Positions 55,572 to 64,000 of a stretch of 64,000 bases of DNA are shown here, one piece after another. The translations under genes were made by a program, and so were the position numbers. The notes under the pieces were generated by a model, which was not told the origin of the DNA, did not search any database, and was given only the letters and a program-made list of their open reading frames with translations. Origin of the DNA: Aegilops tauschii subsp. strangulata (lineage: Eukaryota > Streptophyta > Magnoliopsida > Poales > Poaceae); the NCBI RefSeq assembly GCF_002575655.3, contig NC_053037.3:47775242-47839241 (forward strand), read 5' to 3'. How positions within the stretch are numbered: the stretch's first letter is position 1; the number at the start of each line of letters is the position of its first letter.

Positions 55572-58184
55572 TCAACGGGCCGTATGTATTTTGCAAATTT
55601 CTATGTCTCCCACCTGGACTAGATCCCGGATGGAATTGAAGTGTCTTTTGATGTGCTTGGTTCTCTTGTGAAATCTGGATTCCTTTGCTAAGGCAATTGC
55701 TCCAGTATTGTCACAAAAGAGTTTCATTGGTCCCGATGCACTAGGTATGACACCTAGATCGGATATGAACTCCTTCATCCAGACTCCTTCATTTTCTGCT
55801 TCCGAAGCAGCTATGTACTCCGCTTCACACGTAGATCCCGCCACGACACTTTGCTTAGAACTGCACCAACTGACAGCTCCACCATTCAATGTAAATACGT
55901 ATCCGGTTTGCGATTTTGAATCATCCGGATCAGTGTCAAAGCTTGCATCAACGTAACCACTTACGATGAGCTCTTTGTCACCTCCATAAACGAGAAACAT
56001 ATCCTTAGTCCTTTTCAAGTATTTCAGGATGTTCTTGACAGCTGTCCAGTGATCCACTCCTGGATTACTTTGGTACCTCCCTGCTAAACTTACAGCAAGG
56101 CACACATCAGGTCTGGTACACAGCATTGCATACATGATAGAGCCTATGGCTGAAGCATAGGGAACATCTTTCATCTTCTCTCTATCTTCTGCAGTGGTCG
56201 GGCATTGAGTCTTACTCAATCTCACACCTTGTAGTACAGGCAAGAACCCTTTCTTTGCTTGATCCATTTTGAACTTCTTCAAAACTTTGTCAAGGTATGT
56301 GCTTTGTGAAAGTCCAATTAAGCATCTTGATCTATCTCTATAGATCTTAATGCCTAGTATATATGCAGCTTCACCGAGGTCTTTCATTGAAAAACTCTTA
56401 TTCAAGTATCCCTTTATGCTACCCAGAAATTCTATATCATTTCTAATCAGCAATATGTCATCCACATATAATATCAGAAATGCTACTGAGCTCCCACTCA
56501 CTTTCTTGTAAATACAGGCTTCTCCAAAAGTCTGTATAAAACCAAATGCTTTCATCACACTATCAAAGCGTTTATTCCAACTCCGAGAGGCTTGCACCAG
56601 TCCATAAATGGATCGCTGGAGCTTGCACACTTTGTTAGCTCCCTTTGGATCGACAAAACCTTCCGGTTGCATCATATACAACTCTTCTTCCAGAAATCCA
56701 TTCAGGAATGCAGTTTTGACATCCATTTGCCAAATTTCATAATCATAAAATGCGGCAATTGCTAACATGATTCGGACAGACTTAAGCATCGCTACGGGTG
56801 AGAAGGTCTCATCGTAGTCAATCCCTTGAACTTGTCGAAAACCTTTCGCAACAAGTCGAGCTTTATAGACAGTAACATTACCGTCAGCGTCAGTCTTATT
56901 GAAGATCCATTTATTTTCAATGGCTTGCGGATCATCGGGCAAGTCAACCAAAGTCCATACTTTGTTCTCATACATGGATCCCATCTTGGATTTCATGGCC
57001 TCAAGCCATTTTGCGGAATCTGGGCTCACCATCGCTTCTTCATAGTTCGTAGGTTCGTCATGGTCTAGTAACATAACCTCCAGAATAGGATTACCGTACC
57101 ACTCTGGTGCGGATCTTAATCTGGTTGATCTACGAGGTTCAGTAATAACTTGATCTGAAGTTTCATGATCATTATCATTAACTTCCCCACTAATTGGTGT
57201 AGTTGTCGCAGAAACTGATTTCTGTGATGATCTACTTTCCAATAAGGGAGCAGGTATAGTTACCTCATCAAGTTCTACTTTCCTCCCACTCACTTCTTTC
57301 GAGAGAAACTCCTTCTCTAGAAAGGATCCATTCTTAGCAACGAATGTCTTGCCTTCGGATCTGTGATAGAAGGTGTACCCAACAGTCTCCTTTGGGTATC
57401 CTATGAAGACACATTTCTCCGATTTAGGTTCGAGCTTATCAGGTTGAAGTTTCTTCACATAAGCATCGCAACCCCAAACTTTAAGATACGACAACTTTGG
57501 TTTCTTGCCAAACCATTGTTCATAAGGTGTCGTTTCAACGGATTTTGATGGTGCCCTATTTAGAGTGAATGCAGTCGTCTCTAAAGCATAACCCCAAAAC
57601 GATAGCGGTAAATCAGTAAGAGACATCATAGATCGCACCATATCAAGTAAAGTACGATTACGACGTTCGGACACAACATTACGCTGTGGTGTTCCGGGTG
57701 GCGTGAGTTGCGAAACTATTTCGCATTGTTTCAAATGTAGGCCAAACTCGTAACTCAAATATTCTCCTCCACGATCTGATCGTAGAAACTTTATTTTCTT
57801 GTTATGATGATTTTCAACTTCGCTCTGAAATTCTTTGAACTTTTCAAATGTTTCAGACTTATGTTTCATTAAGTAGATATACCCATATCTGCTCAAATCA
57901 TCTGTGAAGGTGAGAAAATAACGATATCTGCCATGAGCTTCAATATTCATCAGACCACATACTTCTGTATGTATGATTTCCAATAAATCTGTTGCTCTCT
58001 CCATAGTTCCGGAGAACGGTGTTTTAGTCATCTTGCCCATGAGGCACGGTTCGCAAGTACCAAGTGATTCATAATCAAGTGATTCCAAAAGTCCATCAGT
58101 ATGGAGTTTCTTCATGCGTTTTACACCGATATGACCTAAACGACAGTGCCACAAATAAGTTGCACTGTCATTATCAACCTGCAT
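55572..58184 (-). pseudogene. Element G pol: integrase, reverse transcriptase, RNase H
   Basis: An 870-codon uninterrupted minus-strand frame. Order: GAG-pre-integrase HCRLGHIGVKRMKKLH with CEPCLMGK; core with FTDDLSRYGYIYL, LRSDRGGEYLS (second Asp) and SERRNRTLLDM (Glu); RT with WQMDVKTAFLNGFLEEELYM and active-site YVDDILLI; RNase H with GYVDASFDTDPDDSKSQTGY, CEAEYIAASEAE and CDNTGAIALAKE. The first integrase Asp position (codon 57963-57965) encodes Glu, in IIHTEVCGLM. A small frameshift near 55575-55585 replaces roughly the last 20 codons. The long open frame suggests a fairly recent copy. Confidence 0.93.
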
Positions 58185-58846
58185 CTTTTGGCTTCGACAT
58201 TATGAATATGTGTGTCACTACTATCGAGATTCATTAAAAATAGACCACTCTTCAAGGGTGCATGACCATAAAAGATATTACTCATATAAATAGAACAACC
58301 ATTATTCTCTGATTTAAATGAATAACTGTCTCGCATTAAACAAGATCCAGATATAGTGTTCATGCTCAACGCTGGCACCAAATAACAATTATTTAGGTCT
58401 AATACTAATCCCGAAGGTAGATGTAGAGGTAGCATGCCGACCGCGATCACATCGACTTTGGAACCGTTTCCCACGCGCATCATCACCTCGTCCTTAGCCA
58501 ATCTTCGCTTAATCCGTAGCCCCTGTTTCGAGTTGCAAATATTAGCAACAGAACCAGTATCAAATACCCAGGTGCTACTACGAGCACTGGTAAGGTACAC
58601 ATCAATAACATGTATATCACATATACCTTTGTTAACCTTGCCATCCTCCTTATCCGCCAAATACTTGGGGCAGTTCCGCTTCCAGTGACCAGCCTGCTTG
58701 CAGTAGAAGCACTCAGTTTCAGGCTTAGGTCCAGACTTGGGTTTCTTCTCCTGAACAGCAACTTTCTTGCTGTTCTTCTTGAAGTTCCCCTTCTTCTTCC
58801 CTTTGCCCTTTTTCTTGAAACTAGTGGTTTTACTGACCAACAGCAC
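58136..58846 (-). pseudogene. Element G nucleocapsid and protease
   Basis: The minus-strand frame has a basic Lys-rich stretch (KKKGKGKKKGNFKKNSKKV), a CCHC zinc knuckle CFYCKQAGHWKRNC, and the Copia protease motif WVFDTGSVANICNSKQ. The remainder includes VGNGSKVDVIAVGMLPLHLP. It is in a different frame from pol (55572-58184), overlapping at 58136-58184, so at least one indel lies there. Confidence 0.88.
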
Positions 58847-58866
58847 TTGATGCTCCTTTTTGATTT

Positions 58867-59465
58867 CTACTCCGCTGCCTTTAGCATTGCGAAGAGCTCG
58901 GGAATTATCTTATTCATCCCTTGCATGTTATAGTTCATCACGAAGCTCTTGTATCTTGGTGGCAGTGATTGAAGAATTCCGTCAATGACGCTATCATCCG
59001 GAAGATTAACTCCCAGTTGAATCAAGTGATTGTTATACCCAGACATTTTGAGTATATGCTCACTGACAGAACTATTCTCTTCCATCTTGCAGCTATAGAA
59101 CTTATTGGAGACTTCATATCTCTCAATCCGGGCATTTGCTTGAAATATTAACTTCAACCCCTGGAACATCTCATATGCTCCATGATGTTCAAAACGTCGT
59201 TGAAGACCCGGTTCTAAGCTGTAAAGCATGGCACACTGAACTATCGAGTAGTCATCAGCTTTGCTCTGCTAGACGTTCATAACTTCTGGTGTGCTCTTGC
59301 AGGAGGCCTGGCACCTAGCGGTGCTTCCATGACGTAATTCTTCTGTGCAACAATGAGGATAATCCTCAAGTTACGGACCCAGTCCGTGTAATTGCTACCA
59401 TCATCTTTCAACTTTGCTTTCTCAAGGAACGCATTAAAATTCAACGGAACAACAACACGGGCCAT
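58867..59465 (-). pseudogene. Element G gag, capsid part
   Basis: Start ATG 59463-59465 (MARVVVPLNFNAFLEKAKLK), followed by DGSNYTDWVRNLRIILIVAQ, then a frame break between 59277 and 59229. The second frame (58867-59229) carries KLIFQANARIERYEVSNKFY, SVSEHILKMSGYNNHLIQLG and LQSLPPRYKSFVMNYNMQGM. The order matches Copia gag (UBN2-type). Another frame change separates it from the nucleocapsid at 58846. It forms particles in intact relatives. Confidence 0.88.
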
Positions 59466-60689
59466 TTATCTACAATTAACATAGACAAGCAAGATACTAT
59501 CAGGTACTAAGTTCATGATAAATTCAAGTTCAATTAATCATATTACTTAAGAACTCCCACTTAGATAGACATCCCTCTAATCCTTCTAAGTGATTACGTG
59601 ATCCAAATCAACTAAACCATGTCTGATCATCACGTGAGATGGAGTAGTTTCAATGGTGAACATCACTATGTTGATCATATTTACTATATGATTCACGTTC
59701 GACCTTTCGGTCTCCGTGTTTCGAGGCCATATCTGCTATATGCTAGGCTCGTCAAGTTTAACCTGAGTATTCCACGTGTGCAACTGTTTTGCACCCGTTG
59801 TATTTGAATGTAGAGCCTATCACACCTGATCATCACGTGGTGTCTCAGCACGAAGAAACTTTCGCAACGGTGCATACTCAGGGAGAACACTTTTATCTTG
59901 AAATTTTAGTGAGAGATCATCTTATAATGCTACCGTCAATCAAAGCAAGATAAGATGCATAAAAGATAAACATCACATGCAATCAATATCAGTGATATGA
60001 TATGGCCATCATCATCTTGTGCTTGTGATCTCCATCTCCGAAGCACCGTCATGATCACCATCGTCACCGGCTCGACACCTTGATCTCCATCGTAGCATCG
60101 TTGTCGTCTCGCCAACTATTGCTTTTACAACTATCGCTACCGCTTAGTGATAAAGTAAAACAATTACATGGCGATTGCATTTCATACAATAAAGCGACAA
60201 CCATATGGCTCCTGCCAGTTGCCGATAACTCGGTTACAAAACATGATCATCTCATACAATAAAATATAGCATCATGTCTTGACCATATCACATCACAACA
60301 TGCCCTGCAAAAACAAGTTAGACGTCCTCTACTTTTTTGTTGCAAGTTTTACGTGGCTGCTACGGGCTTCGCAAGAACCGTTCCTACCTACGCATCAAAA
60401 CCACAACGATAGTTTTTCAAGTTGGTGCTGTTCTAACCTTCGCAAGGACCGGCCGTAGCCACACTCGGTTCAACTAAAGTGAGAGAGACAGACACCCGCC
60501 GGTCACCTTTAAGCAATGAGTGCTCATAACGGTGAAACCAGTCTCGCGTAAGCGTACGCGTAATGTCGGTCCGGGCCGCTTCATCTCACAATACCGCTGA
60601 ACCAAAGTATGACATGCTGGTGAGCAGTATGACTTATATCGCCCACAACTCACTTGTGTTCTACTCGTGCATAGCTTCAACGCATAAAA
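59466..60689 (-). other. Long 5' leader of element G
   Basis: About 1.2 kb between PBS and gag ATG without a supported gene. Long leaders with many short upstream ORFs are typical of BARE1-type elements. Packaging and dimerisation signals are expected here but I cannot place them. Confidence 0.7.
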
Positions 60690-60705
60690 CCAGGCTCGGA
60701 TGCCA
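60690..60705 (-). other. Primer-binding site of element G (degenerate iMet type)
   Basis: The minus strand reads TGGCATCCGAGCCTGG, two mismatches from the initiator tRNA-Met complement (TGGTATCAGAGCC) in its first 13 bases, one base inside the 5' LTR. Confidence 0.8.
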
Positions 60706-60706
60706 C

Positions 60707-62444
60707 TGTTGGGGAACGTAGTAATTTTAAAAAATTTCCCACGAACACGCAAGACCATGGTGATGCATAGCAACGAGAGGGGAGAGTGTTGTCCACGTAC
60801 CCTCGTAGGCCGAAAGCGGAAGCGTTAACACAACGCGATTGATGTAGTCGTACGTCTTCACGATCCGACCGATCAAGTACCGAACGCACGACACCTCCGA
60901 GTTTAGCACACGTTCAGCTCGATGACGTCCCTCGAACTCCGATCCAGCCGAGTGTTGAGGGAGAGTTTCGTCAGCACGACGGCGTGCTGACGATGTTGAT
61001 GTTCTACCGACGCAGGGCTTCGCCTAAGCTCCGCAACGATATTATCGAGGTGTAATATGGTGGAGGGGGGCACCGCACACGGCTAAAATATCGAATATCA
61101 ATTGTGTGTGAAGAGTGCCCCCCTGCCCCCGTATATAAAGGAGCAAGGGGGAGGCCGGCTGCCTTGGGCTCGCCAAGGAGAGGGGGGGAGTCCTCCTCCT
61201 AGTAGGAGTAGGACTCCCCTTTCCTAGTCCTACTAGGAACAGAGGGGGGGAGGAAAGAGAGGGAGAGGGAGAGGGCAAGAGGGGCTGCGCCCCCCTCCCC
61301 TAGTCCAATTAGGAGTCCTCATGGGAGGGGGCGCGCCACCTCCTGGCTGCTGCCCTCTCTCTCCCCTCAGGCCCACTAAGGCCCAATACTTCCCCGGGGG
61401 GTTCCGGTAACCCCTCCGGCACTCTGGTTTTTTCCGAAACTTCTCCGGAACACTTCCGGTGTCCGAATATAGTCGTCCAATATATCAATCTTTATGTCTC
61501 GACCATTTCGAGACTCCTCGTCATATCCGTGATCACATCCGGGACTCCGAACAACCTTCGGTACATCAAAACATATAAACTCATAATATAACTGTCATCG
61601 TAACGTTAGGCGTGCGGACCCTACGGGTTCGAGAACTATGTAGACATGACCGAGACACCTCTCCGGTCAATAACCAATAGCGGAACCTGGATGCTCATAT
61701 TGGTTCCTACATATTCTACGAAGATTTTTATCGGTCAAACCGCATAACAACATACGTTGTTCCCTTTGTCATCGGTATGTTACTTGCCCGAGATTCGATC
61801 GTCGGTATCTCGATACCTAGTTCAATCTCATTACCGGCAAGTCTCTTTACTCGTTCTGTAATACATCATCCCGCAAGTAACTCATTAGTTACAATGCTTG
61901 CAAGGCTTATAGTGATGTGCATTACCGAGTGGGCCCAGAGATACCTCTCTGACAATCGGAGTGACAAATCCTAATCTCGAAATACGCCAACCCAACAAGT
62001 ACCTTTGGAGACACCTGTAGAGCACCTTTATAATCACCCAGTTACGTTGTGACGTTTGGTAGCACACAAAGTGTTCCTCTGGTAAACGGGAGTTGCATAA
62101 TCTCATAGTCATAGGAACATGTATAAGTCATGAAGAAAGCAATAGCAGCATACTAAACGATCGAGTGCTATGCTAACGGAATGGGTCAAGTCAATCACGT
62201 CATTCTCCCAATGAGGTGATCCCGTTAATCAAATGACAACTCATGTCTATGGCTAGGAAACATAACCATCTTTGATTAACGAGCTAGTCAAGTAGAGGCA
62301 TACTAGTGACACTCTGTTTGTCTATGTATTCACACATGTATTATGTTTCCGGTTAATACAATTCTAGCATGAATAATAAACATTTATCATGATATAAGGA
62401 AATAAATAATATTTTATTATTGCCTCTAGGGCATATTTCCTTCA
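60707..62444 (-). repeat. 5' LTR of element G (right copy)
   Basis: 1,738 bp, closely similar to the left copy with scattered differences that are mostly transitions. The minus strand has CTTTATATAC at 61131-61140 as the probable TATA box for the gag-pol transcript. Confidence 0.95.
61131..61140 (-). promoter_or_regulatory. TATA box of the element G 5' LTR
   Basis: The minus strand reads CTTTATATAC in the context GCTCCTTTATATACGGGGGC. In the left LTR the same site is at 54153-54162 (GTTTATATAC). Confidence 0.6.
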
Positions 62445-62449
62445 GATAA
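62445..62449. other. Target-site duplication of element G, right copy
   Basis: GATAA after the LTR end TTTCCTTCA. Confidence 0.92.
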
Positions 62450-62862
62450 TACATCTTTGATGTCCCAAGCCCATAACAAGTTATATACTTGGCACTTGGG
62501 GGCTAATGCGGATTGCTTTTTATCGGCGATAATTTAAAGTCCCAAGCACATAACAAGTTATCTACTTGACACTTGAGGGCTAATGCATATTTGCTCAGAT
62601 TAAGATGGATTACCATAATCACAAGTTGTGGAAGCAGTATGACAAGAGATGTACCGGTTCATTCTAAAGGTATAAACCGGTCCATGGGGCTACACCAGCA
62701 AAATTAATACAATCTATTCTATTACAAGACCCGGTTCACAACATTTTTATGAACCGGCCCTTGGGGGCTACTAGAGTTGACATTCTAAGCCAGTTATAAA
62801 GGAACAAATATGTATGTACAAGGAAGTGATAGTTACCTCATAACGATCCGTCATCAGGCCCA
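62450..62862 (-). other. Intron of the element F antisense gene, right of element G
   Basis: Noncoding. It contains two imperfect copies of a roughly 70-bp unit (62463 and 62539) sharing CCCAAGC.CATAACAAGTTAT and CTTG.CACTTG.GGGCTAATGC. Confidence 0.5.
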
Positions 62863-63337
62863 CTAAACCGGCTCATAGTCACGGCTCGTGTACAGGCGGT
62901 TCAGAAAACCAGAATGAAGGTCTTGAGCGTTGAGATGGGCAGAGCTTGATAAGTCAGATTTCCATTTGCCCTTGTCCATAGCAGCAAATTCTTCTTTGGC
63001 ACTATGCTTCGATAAAGCGACTGGATGGCCAGGGGAGGTGAAACCAATACCAGTTACAACAACATCGTCATCCATAGTCTTGGCTGGGCTTGGCGGTTTA
63101 TCAGACGTTCTTACTGGGCTTGGCGGACTAGCAGATGGACTTGGTGGATCAGTAGGCTGGCCTGTCGGGTTTGCCTCCACCGGTTCAACAAAAGTGTCCG
63201 GAGCCTGAGGTGCTGGATCATCAAGGACAATGTCAGCATTTGGATCAACAGCTTCTGGGATCTTTTCCGGTTCAGTGGCCGGCACATCATCAGTCGGTTT
63301 ATTCAACCTAGCCTTCTTGCTAGGTCTGGCTTTGGCA
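62863..63337 (-). pseudogene. Antisense gene of element F, Pro/Ser-rich exon
   Basis: A minus-strand exon after an acceptor ending CTTTCCAG. It is basic at first (AKARPSKKARLNKP, a possible nuclear localisation signal), then Asp/Pro-rich (NADIVLDDPAPQAPD) and Pro/Ser-rich (SPSASPPSPVRTSDKP), with DDDVVVTGIGFTSPGHPVAL. The frame is open to TAG 62863-62865. The exact donor is uncertain. It corresponds to the charged linker exons of the A and E genes. Confidence 0.55.
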
Positions 63338-63411
63338 CTGGAAAGAACAGGCACAAAAATCAGTATGATAAAGTAATACAAGGCCGAAAAGGTTAGGTAT
63401 GATATGCTTAC

Positions 63412-64000
63412 CCAGGGACCGTTTTAAGAGGAGGAAGTTGTGTGGCCGATGACTCGCCGGACGATGAATGAGAAGTTCCCTGATAATTTGAGTCAAACGG
63501 ATTAAGAGGATATCGGAAGTAACCCGCCTTAGGATAAAGTGGGTCAGGAGTATAAGAAACCTCTTGGCGGCGTTTGCGAACCGGAGAGTTCAATAAACCG
63601 GAGCAAGTCACCACTTGGCCACTATGCCGAGTTGTGCGGAGAGTTTCATGCTGCTGTGTCTTCAAAAGAAAGTGCGGATCCAAATAAGAAAGAGGGCATG
63701 AAAATTTTACTTTCCGGACGGCTCGACGGATTTTTGGTATTGGCACTGGATTTGAGTCAAAAGAAAGAATGGTTACCTCGTCAACATGGCTAGCTTCCGC
63801 GTCATCCTGATAATGATCATTGTCATTAAGGTGTATGAAAAATGAACCAAGAGAGTCAAGTTCTAGCTCTGAATCTGGATTATCCAGATTATCATCAATG
63901 ATTGGCTCAGGCGGTTCAGCGTTTCTCCTTTTCGCAGGCTTCTTTGTAGCTTTGGTCTTGAGCCGAGGAGCTCTCGCCGGTTTATCCTGTGATTTCTTTT
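63412..64000 (-). pseudogene. Antisense gene of element F, upstream exon, truncated by window end
   Basis: The minus strand has a donor (CCTGGGTAAGC) at 63411. The frame 63408-63746 includes QVVTCSGLLNSPVRKRRQEV and YTPDPLYPKAGYFRYPLNPF. Right of it, to 64000, the translation is Lys/Arg/Pro-rich, then acidic. A Transposase_28-type domain as in A and E would be expected further upstream, beyond the window. Confidence 0.45.

Larger units (their letters stand above)
53729..62444 (-). mobile_element. Element G: BARE1/WIS/Angela-type Ty1/copia retrotransposon, full-length
   Basis: 8,716 bp with LTRs of 1,739 and 1,738 bp, perfect TSD GATAA, PPT at the left LTR and PBS at the right LTR. LTR termini TGTTGGGGAAC / TGAAGGAAATATGCCC (on opposite strands) are those I know from the BARE1/WIS/Angela group. 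Integrase precedes RT in the polyprotein, which defines Copia order. Frameshifts split gag-pol into at least four frames. It lies in an intron of the element F antisense gene. Confidence 0.95.
44198..64000 (+). mobile_element. Element F: gypsy retrotransposon (Tat-like), 3' end outside the window
   Basis: The 5' LTR (44198-44736) is followed by a PBS, gag, protease, RT, RNase H and integrase on the plus strand. Exons of an opposite-strand gene then run to the window end. Element G is inserted at 53728/53729. The putative TSD left copy is ATATC (44193-44197); the right copy is beyond the window. The arrangement is the mirror image of element A, with related proteins. Confidence 0.87.

Noticed and set aside
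1..64000. Host genes, tRNA, rRNA or microRNA genes
   Set aside because: Every coding stretch I could recognise belongs to a transposable element. The only tRNA-like sequences are the primer-binding sites. A full tRNA or structured-RNA scan would be needed to exclude small RNAs.

Overview
The window is almost entirely nested transposable elements and looks like intergenic DNA of a large grass genome, most likely Triticeae (wheat, Aegilops or barley). This rests on a BARE1/WIS/Angela-type Copia element at 53729-62444, a CACTA end with TTTGCCGTC subterminal repeats at 20108, and several Ty3/gypsy elements carrying plant-type gag-pol. I found no host gene, tRNA, rRNA or CRISPR array. Family names are from memory and unverified. 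Boundaries rest on LTR pairs, target-site duplications (TSDs), primer-binding sites (PBS) and polypurine tracts (PPT) read in the sequence.

Layout by insertion order. (H) An old + strand element ends at the left edge (1-1313) in the first bases of its 3' LTR. (C) An LTR-like sequence starting TGATAACCCACAAG (1314-1684, resuming at 19662-20107) is inserted in H. C is split by (A), an 18-kb minus-strand gypsy element (1690-19656, TSD TAGGG), and is also entered by (D), a CACTA transposon starting at 20108. A itself holds a 4.0-kb solo LTR (12209-16235, TSD TTCAA). D is split by (E), a minus-strand Fatima-like gypsy element (from 21431; right LTR from 43873) that has lost its polymerase genes. 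E is split by (B), a complete minus-strand chromovirus-like gypsy element with 4-kb LTRs (29298-42996, TSD CATTG) of the same family as the solo LTR. The right LTR of E is split by (F), a plus-strand gypsy element (from 44198, leaving the window at 64000). F is split by (G), the BARE1/WIS-type Copia element (53729-62444, TSD GATAA).

How the genes work together. A, B, F and G encode or once encoded gag, protease, reverse transcriptase, RNase H and integrase. All four polyproteins are broken by stops or frameshifts, and in B, F and G the first catalytic Asp of integrase is changed. A, E and F also carry a multi-exon gene on the opposite strand to gag-pol, between pol and the 3' LTR. In A and E this gene has its own TATA box. 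In A it is a six-exon reading frame of 1,055 codons with consistent splice phases, broken only by three TAG codons. E keeps gag, protease and the antisense gene but no reverse transcriptase or integrase, so it would need enzymes in trans.

The most noteworthy signals are the antisense accessory gene with a recurring C-terminal motif, an extra same-strand ORF upstream of gag in B, and a bias toward TAG stops at probable former CAG codons, which suggests CHG-methylation-driven C-to-T decay.
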